Source of the DNA: Agromyces sp. NDB4Y10
Lineage (GTDB): Bacteria; Actinomycetota; Actinomycetes; Actinomycetales; Microbacteriaceae
Assembly (NCBI RefSeq): GCF_001620055.1
Contig: NZ_LQGY01000039.1
Location: 1 to 64,000, forward strand
Direction of reading: 5' to 3'
Length of the DNA: 64,000 nucleotides
This document shows positions 36,861-46,576 of the stretch, one piece after another (position 1 is the stretch's first letter; every line of letters starts with the position of its first letter). The notes beneath the pieces were generated by a model that ran no database searches, was not told the origin of the DNA, and worked only from the letters and a program-made list of their open reading frames with translations. A program made the translations under genes and the position numbers.

Positions 36861-38281
36861 GAGGTGAGGCTCCAATGCGTTCCGGTCTGGCTGTCTTCGA
36901 TGGTGATGCCGGCGCCCGCGAGTTCGGCGCGGATGCGGTCGGCGGTGGCCCAGTCCTTCGCGTCGCGCGCTGCGCGACGGTCGTCGATGAGCCGGGTGAC
37001 GAGGGCGTCGAGCGCGGATGCCGCAGGTCCGGCGTCCGTCGCCCAGGCCGGGTCGGCCGGGTCGATGCCGAGCACGCGCACCATGGCGTGCACCTGCCCG
37101 CGACGCTCGGCGGCGACCGGAAGGTCCTCGTCGTCGAGGGCCTGGTTGCCGGCCCGGACGGTCTCGTGCAGCACGGCGAGCGCCTGCGGCACGCCGAGGT
37201 CGTCGTCCATGGCCTCGGCGAAGGCGGCCGGCCACGTGGCATCCGTGCCGGTCTCGGCGTGGCGCGTGCCGGCGAGCCGGCGGTCGACGCGGGCGAGGAA
37301 GGTGCGGATGCGGTCGACGGCGGCCTCGGCCTCGGCGAGGGCCTCGGGCGAGTAGTCGAGGGTCGATCGATAGTGCGCCTGGCCGAGGTAGTACCGCACG
37401 GCGAGCGGGGAGGCGAGCTCGAGCAGTTCGTCGGCGTAGACGGAGTTGCCGAGCGACTTCGACATCTTCTGGCCGCCGACGTTCACGAGGCCGTTGTGCA
37501 CCCAGTACCGGGCGAAGCGCTGGCCGTCGGCGCCGGACTGCGCGAGCTCGTTCTCGTGGTGCGGGAACCGCAGGTCGAGCCCGCCGCCGTGGATGTCGAA
37601 CTCGGTGCCGAGGTAGCGCGCCGCCATCGCCGAGCACTCGATGTGCCAGCCCGGGCGCCCGTGTCCCCACGGCGCGTCCCATGCGGCCGAGGCGGGCTCG
37701 GTGTCCTTGCGGCCCTTCCAGAGCGCGAAGTCGCGCGGGTCGCGCTTGCCGCGCGGGTCGGCGTCGGCCGCCGCCTCCATGTGGTCGCGGGACTGCCTGG
37801 TGAGCTCGCCGTAGGCCGGCCATGTGGCCGTGTCGAAGTACACGTCGCCCGACCCGTCGGCCGCGACGTAGGCGTGCCCGGCCTCGATGAGGCGCGCGAT
37901 GAGCTCCTGCATCTGCTGCACGCTCGCCGTGGCGCGCGGCTCGTACGTGGGCGGGAGGATGCCGAGCGCGTTGTAGGCGGCGGTGAACTCGAGCTCGACT
38001 CGATAGGCGAGCGACCACCACTGGTCGCCGATGCCCTCGTCGGCCGCGGCGTTCAGGATCTTGTCGTCGATGTCGGTGACGTTGCGGATGAAGGTGACCC
38101 GGTCGCCCCGCGCCGTGAACCACCGGCGCATGAGGTCGTAGACGAGCGCGCTCCGCAGGTGCCCGATGTGCGGGCTCGACTGCACGGTCGGGCCGCAGAC
38201 GTACATGCCGACGTGTCCCTCGGTGAGGGGCACGAAGTCACGCAGGGCCTGGGCCTTCGAGTCGTAGAGTCGCACGGTCAC
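36857..38281 (-). CDS. cysS: Cysteinyl-tRNA synthetase
   Basis: A class I synthetase of 474 residues. HIGH is at 38-41 ([11 protein letters not shown]), KMSKS near 270 ([11 protein letters not shown]), and the zinc site includes Cys29 (MYVCGPTVQ), WHIECSAM and the His pair in [11 protein letters not shown] at 38281 is the start, and TAGGCT six bases upstream suggests leaderless transcription. It heads the cysS-rlmB operon and follows ispDF. MshC, which is similar, is excluded by the length and the full anticodon-binding C-terminus. Confidence 0.96.
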   Translation of the reverse strand: MTVRLYDSKAQALRDFVPLTEGHVGMYVCGPTVQSSPHIGHLRSALVYDLMRRWFTARGDRVTFIRNVTDIDDKILNAAADEGIGDQWWSLAYRVELEFTAAYNALGILPPTYEPRATASVQQMQELIARLIEAGHAYVAADGSGDVYFDTATWPAYGELTRQSRDHMEAAADADPRGKRDPRDFALWKGRKDTEPASAAWDAPWGHGRPGWHIECSAMAARYLGTEFDIHGGGLDLRFPHHENELAQSGADGQRFARYWVHNGLVNVGGQKMSKSLGNSVYADELLELASPLAVRYYLGQAHYRSTLDYSPEALAEAEAAVDRIRTFLARVDRRLAGTRHAETGTDATWPAAFAEAMDDDLGVPQALAVLHETVRAGNQALDDEDLPVAAERRGQVHAMVRVLGIDPADPAWATDAGPAASALDALVTRLIDDRRAARDAKDWATADRIRAELAGAGITIEDSQTGTHWSLTS

Positions 38282-38335
38282 CCCGCAAGCCTACCGGCGG
38301 GCCCGCTGCGAGACCGATGCGACGGATGCCGCGGC

Positions 38336-39565
38336 TCAGGCGGGCACGACGAGCGCCGTGGCGATCGCGGCCACGCCCTCGCCGCGGCCGGTGAAGCCGA
38401 GGCCGTCGGTCGTCGTCGCGGCGACGCTCACGGGTGCGCCGAGAATGCCGGACAAGAGCGCCTCCGCCTCCGCGCGGCGGGGCGCGAGCTTCGGGCGGTT
38501 GCCGACGACCTGCACCGAGACGTTGCCGACCCGGAAGCCGGCGTCGGCCAGGCGCCGCACGGTCTCGGCGAGGAACACCTCGCCGTGCGCGCCCGAGAAG
38601 CGCGGGTCGGCCGTGCCGAACGTGCCGCCGATGTCGCCGAGGCCGGCGGCGGCCAGCAGCGCATCGCAGACGGCGTGCGCGACGGCGTCGCCGTCCGAGT
38701 GACCGGAGAGCCCTCGCTCCCCCGGCCACTCGAGGCCGGCGAGCCACAGCGGCGTGTCGGCGTCGTCGGCGAACGCGTGCACGTCGATGCCCGTCCCGAC
38801 GCGGGGCAGCGCGACGGATGCCGCGGGGTCGGCGGCCGCGGCGGGTGCGACGTCGGCGGCGGCATCCGCTCTGGCGCGCTCGGCCACGAGCTGCTCGGCC
38901 CGGTGCAGGTCGGCCGGGACCGTGATCTTGAAGGCCCGCGCGTCACCCGGGACGATGTCGATCGGCATGCCGACGGACTCGACGAGGGCCGCGTCGTCGG
39001 TGTGCTCGCCGTGCGCCCGCGAGTAGGCGTGCTCGAGCGCGGACCGCGGGAATCCCTGGGGCGTCTGCATCGCGGCGAGCTCCGATCGGTCGACGGTCGC
39101 GACGACCCGGCCCCGCGCGTCCACCCGCTTGATGGTGTCGATCACCGGCAGGCCGGGCACGACGCCGTGGCCCCGCGCCCGGACGGCCGCGGCGACCTCG
39201 TCGAACACGATCGACGGCGTGAGGGGCCGCGCCGCGTCGTGCACGAGCACGGTCTCGATGACGTGCGGCAGTGCGGCGATGCCGCGCGAGACCGACTTCT
39301 GGCGGGTCTCGCCGCCGGCGACGACGTCGAAGGCGACGGATGCCGCTCCGGCCCGGGACGTGACGATGGCCCGAGCCTCCTCGACGCGCTCGTCGGGCGC
39401 GACGACGACCAGGTACGGGGGGTCGCTCATGCCGAGCACGGCATCCAACGCGACACCGAGGACCGTGTCGTCGCCGAGCGGCACGAACGCCTTCGGCTCG
39501 GGGCGACCCAGGCGCGTGCCGCTGCCCGCGGCGACGACGATGACGGCGACGGTCGAATCGTTCAC
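38336..39565 (-). CDS. ispDF: Bifunctional IspD/IspF isoprenoid synthesis enzyme
   Basis: A fusion of 409 residues. Residues 1-230 are IspD, the CTP:methylerythritol-phosphate cytidylyltransferase ([37 protein letters not shown]). Residues ~245-409 are IspF, the cyclodiphosphate synthase ([12 protein letters not shown] with metal-binding Asp/His, [35 protein letters not shown]). Together they carry out steps 3 and 5 of the MEP pathway. The start is GTG at 39565, with TACGCT six bases upstream. An Ala-rich linker joins the halves. Confidence 0.96.
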   Translation of the reverse strand: MNDSTVAVIVVAAGSGTRLGRPEPKAFVPLGDDTVLGVALDAVLGMSDPPYLVVVAPDERVEEARAIVTSRAGAASVAFDVVAGGETRQKSVSRGIAALPHVIETVLVHDAARPLTPSIVFDEVAAAVRARGHGVVPGLPVIDTIKRVDARGRVVATVDRSELAAMQTPQGFPRSALEHAYSRAHGEHTDDAALVESVGMPIDIVPGDARAFKITVPADLHRAEQLVAERARADAAADVAPAAAADPAASVALPRVGTGIDVHAFADDADTPLWLAGLEWPGERGLSGHSDGDAVAHAVCDALLAAAGLGDIGGTFGTADPRFSGAHGEVFLAETVRRLADAGFRVGNVSVQVVGNRPKLAPRRAEAEALLSGILGAPVSVAATTTDGLGFTGRGEGVAAIATALVVPA

Positions 39566-39591
39566 GCGTCGAGCGTATCGCCGCCCGGACG

Positions 39592-39630
39592 ACGATCGCC
39601 GCCCTGCGCTGGTGCGCGGGCGGCGATCGT
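39592..39630. terminator. Hairpin between carD and ispDF
   Basis: A perfect 13-bp stem (39592-39604 with 39618-39630) around a 13-base loop, 19 bases after the carD stop. It separates carD from the ispDF promoter. Confidence 0.75.
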
Positions 39631-39648
39631 ACGGGAGCCGGGCTCGGG

Positions 39649-40131
39649 CTAGGAGGCGAGGACCTCGTCGAGGACGGTCGACGCCTGCTCCTCGTCGGTC
39701 TTCTCGGCCAGCGCGAGCTCCGAGATCAGGATCTGTCGAGCCTTCGCCAGCATCCGCTTCTCGCCCGCGGACAGGCCGCGGTCCTGGTCGCGGCGCCACA
39801 GGTCGCGCACGACTTCGGAGACCTTGATCACGTCGCCGGAGGCGAGCTTCTCGAGGTTCGCCTTGTAGCGGCGCGACCAGTTGGTCGGCTCTTCGGTGAA
39901 GGGCGCTCGAAGCACCTCGAAGACCTTGTCGAGGCCTTCCTTGCCGATCACGTCACGAACGCCGACCAGGTCGACGTTCTCGGCGGGAACCTCGATGACG
40001 AGGTCGCCCTGCGTGACGTTCAGCTTGAGGTAGAGCTTCTCTTCGCCCTTGATGATGCGTTTCTTGACTTCGACGATCGTCGCGGCTCCGTGGTGCGGGT
40101 AGACAACGGTCTCGCCAACCTCAAACAGCAT
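39649..40131 (-). CDS. carD: CarD-family transcription factor
   Basis: A 160-residue protein. The N-terminal RNA-polymerase-interacting Tudor-like domain ([38 protein letters not shown]) is followed by a helical DNA-binding domain with the conserved Trp that wedges the open complex ([20 protein letters not shown]). It stabilises open promoter complexes, notably at rRNA promoters. ATG at 40131 matches the family N-terminus and has GAAAGGACG upstream; a TATCCT -10 box lies about 25 bases upstream. Confidence 0.96.
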   Translation of the reverse strand: MLFEVGETVVYPHHGAATIVEVKKRIIKGEEKLYLKLNVTQGDLVIEVPAENVDLVGVRDVIGKEGLDKVFEVLRAPFTEEPTNWSRRYKANLEKLASGDVIKVSEVVRDLWRRDQDRGLSAGEKRMLAKARQILISELALAEKTDEEQASTVLDEVLAS

Positions 40132-40292
40132 GAATAGACGTCCTTTCGGCAACTTTCAGGATATCACACCGAGGTAGTGCTAGGGTTCCGCCTCCACGCC
40201 CGAAGCCCCCTGCGCCCGTAGGCTAGACTCATCGAAGTCCCCTGCGCGCGGTTGCCTGCATCCGCGCGCACGCATGTCTCGTTGGAGGTTCT

Positions 40293-40748
40293 GTGAAGGC
40301 GCGTCTCGCGGCATCCGCTGCCCTGGCTCTCGGCATCGCCATCGGCGGAACCGGCTGCGGCATGATCACCTACCAGGCGACCACGGAGCGGTACGACCCC
40401 AGCGACGGCGTCTCGGCCGAGGTCGGTTCGCTCGCGGTGCGCAACATCCTCATCATCAGCGAGGACGGCGACGAGGGCAGCATGATCCTCTCCGTCTCGA
40501 ACTCCGGCTCGGAGGACGCGACGCTCGAGCTCCAGGTCGGCAGCGAGACCGTCGAGGTCGACGTCGACGCCGGCCAGACCGTCGCCCCCGGCGCCGGCGA
40601 CGAGGAGCCCCTGCTCATCGAGGGCCTCGACGCCGAGGTCGGCGGGCTCGTCCCCGTGTTCGTCACCACCGACGGCGCCGAGGGCCGCGAGATCTCCGTG
40701 CCCGTCCTCGACGGCCGCCTCCCCGAGTACGCCGACCTGGTGCCGTAA
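40293..40748 (+). CDS. Putative exported lipoprotein, 151 aa
   Basis: A secreted protein with a signal segment (RLAASAALALGIAIGGTGCG). A Cys follows the hydrophobic stretch, but the lipobox GGTGC is poor. The mature part is beta-rich (SLAVRNILIISEDGDEGSMI, ATLELQVGSETVEVDVDAG), like DUF461/PCu(A)C-type folds, but without their Met/His copper ligands. GGAGG seven bases before the GTG and TAGACT at 40222 support expression. Divergent from carD and convergent with regX3. Function unknown. Confidence 0.8.
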   Translation: MKARLAASAALALGIAIGGTGCGMITYQATTERYDPSDGVSAEVGSLAVRNILIISEDGDEGSMILSVSNSGSEDATLELQVGSETVEVDVDAGQTVAPGAGDEEPLLIEGLDAEVGGLVPVFVTTDGAEGREISVPVLDGRLPEYADLVP

Positions 40749-40770
40749 CCCGGCCCACCACGACCGATCG

Positions 40771-40805
40771 AGCGGATGCCGCAGCGCGAGCGCGCGGCAT
40801 CCGCT
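40771..40805. terminator. Bidirectional terminator built from inverted GGATGCCGC words
   Basis: AGCGGATGCCGC (40771-40782) pairs perfectly with GCGGCATCCGCT (40794-40805) around an 11-base loop, between the convergent lipoprotein and regX3 genes. Confidence 0.85.
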
Positions 40806-40813
40806 TCGTCGTC

Positions 40814-41494
40814 TCAGGCCTCGAACCGGTAGCCCAGACCCCGGACGGTGACCAGCTGCACCGGCTCCGAGGGCGTGACCTCGATCTTCGAGCGGATGCG
40901 CTTGATGTGCACGTCGAGCGTCTTGGTGTCGCCGAAGTAGTCGCTTCCCCAGACACGGTCGATGAGCTGGCCGCGCGTGAGCACGCGACCGGCGTTGCGC
41001 ATGAGCAGCTCGAGCAGCTCGAACTCCTTCAGCGGCATCGCCACCGTCTCGCCGTCGACCTCGACGGTGTGGCGGTCCACGTCCATCCGGACGCGGCCGC
41101 CCGTGATGATCGCGTCGTCGAGGTCCTCCGGCTCGATCCGTCGACGCAGCACCGCCCGGATGCGAGCGAGCAGCTCGCGGGTCGAGTACGGCTTCGTGAC
41201 GTAGTCGTCGGCGCCCAGCTCGAGGCCGACGACGATGTCGACCTCGGAGTCCTTCGCGGTCAGCATGATGATGGGCACCTGCGAGCGCTGGCGGATCTCG
41301 CGGCAGACCTCGGTCCCGGGCAGCCCGGGCAGCATGAGGTCGAGCAGCACCAGGTCGGCTCCCGCGCGGTCGAAGGCCGCGACGGCCGCCGGCCCGTCGG
41401 CGGCGACCTCCACCTCGTAGCCCTCGCGCTCGAGCAGGAAGCTCAACGGTTCGCTCAGCGCGATCTCGTCCTCGACGAGCAGGATGCGGGTCAC
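40814..41494 (-). CDS. regX3: Phosphate-regulon response regulator RegX3
   Basis: A 226-residue OmpR/PhoB-family regulator. The receiver has Glu/Asp pocket VEDE, phospho-acceptor Asp52 (LVLLDLMLPG) and Lys in VTKPYSTRE. The winged helix ends TLDVHIKRIRSKIE and VRGLGYRFEA. It should bind the 11-base direct repeats upstream of phoU and both pstS genes. GTG at 41494 overlaps the senX3 stop, so the pair is coupled. The RegX3 rather than MtrA assignment rests on senX3/phoU/gpm synteny. Confidence 0.94.
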   Translation of the reverse strand: MTRILLVEDEIALSEPLSFLLEREGYEVEVAADGPAAVAAFDRAGADLVLLDLMLPGLPGTEVCREIRQRSQVPIIMLTAKDSEVDIVVGLELGADDYVTKPYSTRELLARIRAVLRRRIEPEDLDDAIITGGRVRMDVDRHTVEVDGETVAMPLKEFELLELLMRNAGRVLTRGQLIDRVWGSDYFGDTKTLDVHIKRIRSKIEVTPSEPVQLVTVRGLGYRFEA

Positions 41495-42780
41495 GTGCGG
41501 TCTCCTCGGGAAGGGGCTGCGGCCGGCAGGGCCGCGGCGATGCGATCGGGGGTCTCGGACGATTCGCCGCGCCCCGCGCTGGCGGGTGCGGCCCCGTCGC
41601 CCTGACCGTCGACGACGGTCTCGGCGGCGGTGTCCTCGGGCTCGGGCGGGGATACGGGCGGCTCGGCGAGCGGCAGTCGGATGGTGAAGGTCGAGCCGCG
41701 CCCCGGCTGCGACCACACTCGGACGTCGCCGCCGTGGTTCTGCACCGTGTGCTTGACGATGCTGAGGCCGAGGCCCGACCCGCCCGTGTTGCGGGAGCGG
41801 GCCTGGTCGACCCGGTAGAACCGCTCGAACACGCGGTCCTGGTCCTCGGGGGCGATGCCGATGCCCTGGTCGGCCACGGCGATCTCCACCGCATCGTCGT
41901 CGACGGTGACGCCGACGCCCACGCGCCCGCCCTCGCTCGAGTACGCGAGCGCGTTCGCGATGAGGTTGTGCACCGCGACGACCATGAGCGCCTCGTCGCC
42001 GTAGACCTTCGCCTTCGACTTCGCGCGGAGCCGGACCTCGATGCCCTTGGCCGCGGCGACGACCCGGTTCTGGTCGACGGCGGCGGCGACGATGCGGTCG
42101 ACGTCCAGCAGCTCGTCGCGGCGCAGGGCATCGCGGGCCTGCAGGCGGGACAGCTCGATCACCTCGCTCGTGATGTGCCCGAGGCGCGTCGACTCGACCG
42201 CGAGGCGATCGGCGAAGCGCCGCACCCGTTCCGGCTCGTCGGCGGCCTGGTCCAGCGCCTCGGCGAGCAGGCTCACCGAGGCGATCGGGGTCTTGAGCTC
42301 GTGGCTGATGTTCGCGATGAAGTCGCGACGCACCTCGTCGAGTCGTCGGGCCTCGGTCCGGTCGTCGGCGAGGAGCAGGACGAAGCGCGTGCCGAGCCGG
42401 GCGACCCGCACGTCGACCTGCATGGTGGCATCGCTGAACGGACCGCGCGCGAGCACGAGCTCGGTCGCCACGGGCTCGCCCGTGCGGCGGACGGCGGCGA
42501 CGAGGTCGATGAGCTCCTGGTGGGCGAGCATCTGGTTGCGCACCAGGCCCATCGCGAGCGCGCCCGGCGAGGCGCGGAGCACGTTGTTCGACGGGTCGAG
42601 CACGACGCCCGCCGACTCGAGCACGTCGAGCACCTGGTCGACGCCGTCGGGGATCGTGGGCGCGACGACGCGCGCAGCGCTCTGCCCACGCCGTTCGGCG
42701 ATGTGCAGCACGACGGTGAAGCCGGCCCCGATGAGCACGCCGAACGCGAGCGCGGCGAGCACGGACCAGGTGGAGTCCAT
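41491..42780 (-). CDS. senX3: Phosphate sensor histidine kinase SenX3
   Basis: A 429-residue kinase with one N-terminal membrane anchor (VLAALAFGVLIGAGFTVVLH), a PAS-like domain, the phospho-acceptor His160 (DFIANISHELKTPIASVSLL), and an ATPase with N (VHNLIANALAYSS), D (VADQGIGIAPED) and G (NTGGSGLGLSIVK) boxes. The PAS domain and the lack of a large outside sensor fit SenX3/PhoR kinases, which sense phosphate through the Pst-PhoU complex. A ~60-residue disordered acidic tail follows. Divergent from phoU. Confidence 0.93.
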   Translation of the reverse strand: MDSTWSVLAALAFGVLIGAGFTVVLHIAERRGQSAARVVAPTIPDGVDQVLDVLESAGVVLDPSNNVLRASPGALAMGLVRNQMLAHQELIDLVAAVRRTGEPVATELVLARGPFSDATMQVDVRVARLGTRFVLLLADDRTEARRLDEVRRDFIANISHELKTPIASVSLLAEALDQAADEPERVRRFADRLAVESTRLGHITSEVIELSRLQARDALRRDELLDVDRIVAAAVDQNRVVAAAKGIEVRLRAKSKAKVYGDEALMVVAVHNLIANALAYSSEGGRVGVGVTVDDDAVEIAVADQGIGIAPEDQDRVFERFYRVDQARSRNTGGSGLGLSIVKHTVQNHGGDVRVWSQPGRGSTFTIRLPLAEPPVSPPEPEDTAAETVVDGQGDGAAPASAGRGESSETPDRIAAALPAAAPSRGDRT

Positions 42781-42851
42781 GGGACCAACGATAACCACCG
42801 CCCGGGCCCGTCACGTCCGGGATGCCGGTGGACGAGGGTAGGTTAGGGAGT

Positions 42852-42880
42852 GTTCAGGAACGCGGCACCTGCCGTTCACC
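42852..42880 (+). promoter_or_regulatory. PHO box upstream of phoU
   Basis: GTTCAGG, CGGCACC and GTTCACC start at 42852, 42863 and 42874, in exact 11-base phase, as in actinobacterial PhoP/RegX3 sites. Phosphate-starvation control is inferred. The divergent position could also regulate senX3-regX3. Confidence 0.7.
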
Positions 42881-42968
42881 TGCACCGGGGAGGATGTCGC
42901 GGGTCGGCCGGCTGCCGGCTGCTCGCGCGTGCCCGACGCGCGAGCCGAGACCGAAGGGGTCGAATTAC

Positions 42969-43622
42969 ATGCGTGAGGTGTTCCAGCAGGAACTGCGAGA
43001 GGTCCAGGACGGCCTGGTCGAGATCGCGACGCTCGTCGCCGAGGCCATCGAGAAGGCCACGCGCGCCTTCAACGAGTCGAACGTGAGCCTCGCCGAGGAG
43101 GTCATCGCCGACGACCACCTCATCGACCAGCGAGCCCAGGCGCTCGACGAGCTCGCCATCACGATCCTCGCCCGCCAGCAGCCCGTCGCGCGCGACCTCC
43201 GCATCGTCGTGAGCGCGCTGCGCATCTCTGCGTCGCTCGAGCGCATGGGCGATATGGCGACGCACATCTCGCAGCTCGCGCGCTACCGCTTCCCCGACAA
43301 GGTCGTGCCGAAGAGCCTGCGCCCCACGTTCGCCGAGATGGGCACGCTCGACGTCGAGATCGCGCGGCGACTCGTCGAGCTGCTCCGCAACGAGGACGTC
43401 CGCCTCGCCGAGGAGATCCGCAACGAGGACGACAAGGTCGACGCCCTCCACCTCTCGGTGTTCGACAAGGTCCTCGGCGAGACCTGGAAGGGCGAGGCGG
43501 TCGACACGGTCGACGCGACGCTCGCCAGCCGGTACCACGAGCGGTTCGCCGACCACGCGGTGTCCATCGCCAAGAAGGTCCAGTACCTCGCCACGGGCGA
43601 CTGGGTGCCGGACCCCGTCTGA
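42969..43622 (+). CDS. phoU: Phosphate-signalling protein PhoU
   Basis: A 217-residue protein of two three-helix bundles (EVFQQELREVQDGLVEIATL; ARDLRIVVSALRISASLERM). The metal-binding helices have the E/DxxxD pattern typical of PhoU. It links Pst transporter activity to the SenX3 kinase and represses the regulon when phosphate is ample. Preceded by a PHO box and followed by a bidirectional terminator. Its ribosome site is weak. Confidence 0.95.
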   Translation: MREVFQQELREVQDGLVEIATLVAEAIEKATRAFNESNVSLAEEVIADDHLIDQRAQALDELAITILARQQPVARDLRIVVSALRISASLERMGDMATHISQLARYRFPDKVVPKSLRPTFAEMGTLDVEIARRLVELLRNEDVRLAEEIRNEDDKVDALHLSVFDKVLGETWKGEAVDTVDATLASRYHERFADHAVSIAKKVQYLATGDWVPDPV

Positions 43623-43647
43623 CCACCACGCGCCGCGAGGCGCGACG

Positions 43648-43688
43648 GCGAAGGGCCGAGCGGATGCGACATCCGCTCGGCCCTTCGC
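43648..43688. terminator. Strong bidirectional terminator
   Basis: A perfect 19-bp stem (43648-43666 with 43670-43688) and three-base loop between the convergent phoU and gpm genes. It contains the GCGGATG/CATCCGC words. Confidence 0.92.
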
Positions 43689-43707
43689 TCGTGTCGGGGC
43701 GTCGACC

Positions 43708-44454
43708 CTACTTCTTGCCCTGCGCGGCCACCGCCGCGGCGCCGGCCGCCGCCGCCTCGGGGTCGAGGTACTCGGCGGGCTTGGTCGGCATGAAGTCGTC
43801 GCCGAGCTCGTAGACCAGCGGGATGCCCGTGGGGATGTTCAGCTCGGCGATGTCGGCGTCGGAGATGCCGTCGAGGTGCTTCACGAGCGCCCGCAGCGAG
43901 TTGCCGTGCGCGGTCACGAGGACCGTCTTGCCGTCCTTCAGGTCGGGGATGATGTCGGTCTCCCAGTACGGGAGCATGCGCGCGATGACGTCCTTCAGGC
44001 ACTCGGTGCGCGGCATCTCGTCGTCGGAGAGGCTCGCGTAGCGGGGGTCGCCGACCTGCGACCACTCGCCGTCGTCGTCGATGGGCGGCGGCGGGGTGTC
44101 GAACGAGCGACGCCACAGCATGAACTGGTCCTGGCCGTACTTCTCGAGGGTCTCGGCCTTGTCGAGGCCCTGCAGCGCACCGTAGTGGCGCTCGTTGAGG
44201 CGCCACGACCGGCGGACGTCGATCCAGAGCCGGTCGGCCTCCTCGAGGGCGAGGTTCGCGGTCTGGATGGCGCGCGTGAGCACCGAGGTGTGCAGCACGT
44301 CGGGCAGCACGCCCTTCTCGACGAGCAGCTCGCCGGCGCGGCGGGCCTCGGCGCTGCCGAGTTCACTGAGCCGCACGTCGACCCAGCCGGTGAACAGGTT
44401 CTTCTGGTTCCAGTCGCTCTGGCCGTGGCGCAGCAGCACGAGGGTGTAGACCAT
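43708..44454 (-). CDS. gpmA: 2,3-bisphosphoglycerate-dependent phosphoglycerate mutase
   Basis: A 248-residue glycolytic mutase. The phospho-His motif [18 protein letters not shown] is followed by [17 protein letters not shown] and the second catalytic His in [15 protein letters not shown]. It interconverts 3- and 2-phosphoglycerate. TAGGCT lies seven bases before the ATG, a likely leaderless start. Next to phoU and senX3-regX3 as in mycobacteria. Confidence 0.96.
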   Translation of the reverse strand: MVYTLVLLRHGQSDWNQKNLFTGWVDVRLSELGSAEARRAGELLVEKGVLPDVLHTSVLTRAIQTANLALEEADRLWIDVRRSWRLNERHYGALQGLDKAETLEKYGQDQFMLWRRSFDTPPPPIDDDGEWSQVGDPRYASLSDDEMPRTECLKDVIARMLPYWETDIIPDLKDGKTVLVTAHGNSLRALVKHLDGISDADIAELNIPTGIPLVYELGDDFMPTKPAEYLDPEAAAAGAAAVAAQGKK

Positions 44455-44563
44455 GCGCCCCAGCCTACCGGCGCGGCATGGCGCCCCCATTCCCGCGGTC
44501 GCGGCGTGACGGATGCCGCGCAGCGGAGCGGTACGCCCTTGGCGCGCCTGCGAGACTGGGAGC

Positions 44564-45391
44564 ATGCCGGTCGGATCCATCACGCGGGGGACGACGAACA
44601 CGAACCGCCTCCGCCGCGTCGACCGATGGATCGCCGACCAGCCGGAGTTCCGCCGCGCGGCCGATCCGCTCGTCGTCGACCTCGGCTTCGGTGCGAGCGG
44701 CGTCACGGCCTTCGAGCTCGCGACGCGGCTGCGACGCACGCGCCCCGACGTGCGCGTGCTCGGCCTCGAGATCGAGCCCGGGCGCGTGCGCACCGCCGAG
44801 GCGCAGCTCGCCGACGTGCGGGCGGGTCGCACCCACTTCGCCGCGGACCTCCCGGTCTCCTTCGGGCTCGGCGGCTTCGAGGTGCCCGTGCGCGGCGGCG
44901 GCTCCCCCGCCGTGATCCGAGCGTTCAACGTGCTGCGGCAGTACGACGAGTCCGACGTGACCGGCGCCTGGGCGCGCATGCGCGAACGGCTCGCGCGCGG
45001 CGGGCTGCTCGTCGAGGGCACCTGCGACGAGCTCGGCCGCATCGCGGCGTGGGCGGGGGTGACGGATGCCGGCCCGCGCACCTTCACGATCAGCCTGCGC
45101 CTGCGCGACCTCGACGCGCCGTCCGTGGTCGCCGAGCGCCTGCCCAAGGCGCTCATCCACCGGAACGTGCCCGGTGAGCGCGTGCACGACCTCCTCGTCG
45201 CGCTCGACCGCGGATGGCGGGTCCACGCGCCGCTGTCCGTCTACGGCCCCTCGCAGCGGTGGATCGCGGTGGCGCGCGGACTCCGCGACGAGGGGTGGCC
45301 CGTGCTCGGCGGGGTGCGCCGCTGGCGACTCGGCGAGCTCACGCTCGCGTGGGACGCGGTCGCGCCGGGCGCGGCGGCATCCGCTCGCTGA
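44564..45391 (+). CDS. Putative class I SAM-dependent methyltransferase
   Basis: A 275-residue protein. A Rossmann-type methyltransferase is suggested by motif [21 protein letters not shown], the acidic motif [10 protein letters not shown] and the segment [16 protein letters not shown]. The C-terminal part ([20 protein letters not shown]) has no match I recognise. Substrate unknown. It stands alone, convergent with the ygfZ-like gene, and its end forms a hairpin with an inverted GGATGCC word. Confidence 0.8.
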   Translation: MPVGSITRGTTNTNRLRRVDRWIADQPEFRRAADPLVVDLGFGASGVTAFELATRLRRTRPDVRVLGLEIEPGRVRTAEAQLADVRAGRTHFAADLPVSFGLGGFEVPVRGGGSPAVIRAFNVLRQYDESDVTGAWARMRERLARGGLLVEGTCDELGRIAAWAGVTDAGPRTFTISLRLRDLDAPSVVAERLPKALIHRNVPGERVHDLLVALDRGWRVHAPLSVYGPSQRWIAVARGLRDEGWPVLGGVRRWRLGELTLAWDAVAPGAAASAR

Positions 45392-45411
45392 ACGGCCGCA
45401 GGTCGGATGCC
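45376..45411. terminator. Hairpin from inverted GGCATCCG/CGGATGCC words
   Basis: GGCATCCG (45376-45383) pairs with CGGATGCC (45404-45411) around 20 bases that include the methyltransferase stop. Convergent gene ends make a terminator role likely. Confidence 0.5.
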
Positions 45412-45430
45412 GGTAGCTCCGGGTGCCGGC

Positions 45431-46576
45431 TCAGGGGCGGACGCCGAGCCGCGGCAGGCGGGGCACGTCGACCGCGGCCCCCGCGCCGGCCGGGACGATC
45501 TCGACCTGCGCGGCCGCCACGTCGATGCCATGGCTCTCGACGATGAGCTCGAGCTGCGGGGGCACCGCACGCTTGACCACCGCGAGGGCGATCGGACCGA
45601 GTTCGTGGTGCATGGCGGCCGAGGTGATGTGGCCGACGACCCGGCGCTCGGGCTCCTCACCGGGCGCGGGCTCGGGCCTGACCTTGACGCCGACGACCTC
45701 GTCGCCGGCCTTCGGCAGGACGGTGTCGCTGCCGTCGAGGTGCAGCATCACGAGCCGACGCGGCGGGCGGCCGAGGTTCACGACCTTCGCCACCGTCTCC
45801 TGGCCGCGGTAGCAGCCCTTGTGCAGGTCGACCGCGCTGCGGAGCCAGTCGAGCTCGTGCGGCAGGGTCTTCTCGTCGACCTCGGTCGCGAACCGGGGAC
45901 GCCACGCGGCGACGCGCAGCGCCTCGAGCGCGAGCACCCCGGCCGGTTCGGCGGCCCCCGACCGGACAGCCGCGGCGAGGCCCGCGAGCGACGCGCGCGG
46001 CACGATCACCTCGACGTACCGCCAGAACGCGCCGGGATGCGCCGGGTCGACGCTGTAGCGGTGCCCGCCCGGGAGCTCGAGGCGCCAGGGATCGGTCCAG
46101 CGCAGCGCGCCGTCGGGCAGGTCGAGCGGGAACCCGTCGCCCTCGGGCATCGCACCGACGACCGCGACCTCGGCGGAGACGTCGGCGACCTCGACGCGGA
46201 GCATGAAGCGCATGCGGTCGAGCCACGACGCCAGCGCGGGCGCGTCGTCGCGCTCGGCGACGAGCCAGGTTCGCTCGCCGTCGTCGACGACGTGCACGGC
46301 GTGCTCGACGTGGCCGGCGGCGTCGAGGAAGAGCGCCTCGGCCGATTCGCCCGGGCGGAGGTGGTCGAGCCGCTGGCTCGCCATCGAGTTCAGCCAGGAG
46401 AGACGGTCGGGGCCGGTGACGGTCACGACGCCGCGGTGCGAGAGATCGACGACCGCTCGCCCCTGCTCGAGTCGGCGCTGCTCGACCATGGGATTGCCGT
46501 AGTGACCCGCGACGCCCTCATCCACGCCCTCGGCGGGCACGGCACCGGGGAGCGCGAGGAACGGGGAGCCGGTCAT
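45431..46576 (-). CDS. ygfZ: YgfZ/GcvT-like folate-binding protein
   Basis: A 381-residue protein of the GcvT fold with the YgfZ signature KGCYRGQETVAKVVN, whose Cys is needed for iron-sulfur cluster repair in E. coli YgfZ. Other GcvT-like segments are VVTVTGPDRLSWLNSMASQ and ALEALRVAAWRPRFATEVDE. It is a tetrahydrofolate-dependent helper of Fe-S enzymes. Overlaps the nitrobindin gene by one base (TGATG), so the two are co-translated. Confidence 0.92.
   Translation of the reverse strand: MTGSPFLALPGAVPAEGVDEGVAGHYGNPMVEQRRLEQGRAVVDLSHRGVVTVTGPDRLSWLNSMASQRLDHLRPGESAEALFLDAAGHVEHAVHVVDDGERTWLVAERDDAPALASWLDRMRFMLRVEVADVSAEVAVVGAMPEGDGFPLDLPDGALRWTDPWRLELPGGHRYSVDPAHPGAFWRYVEVIVPRASLAGLAAAVRSGAAEPAGVLALEALRVAAWRPRFATEVDEKTLPHELDWLRSAVDLHKGCYRGQETVAKVVNLGRPPRRLVMLHLDGSDTVLPKAGDEVVGVKVRPEPAPGEEPERRVVGHITSAAMHHELGPIALAVVKRAVPPQLELIVESHGIDVAAAQVEIVPAGAGAAVDVPRLPRLGVRP

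Noticed and set aside
36875-39652. 925-residue plus-strand frame across cysS and ispDF
   Set aside because: Antisense to two enzymes with complete catalytic motifs.
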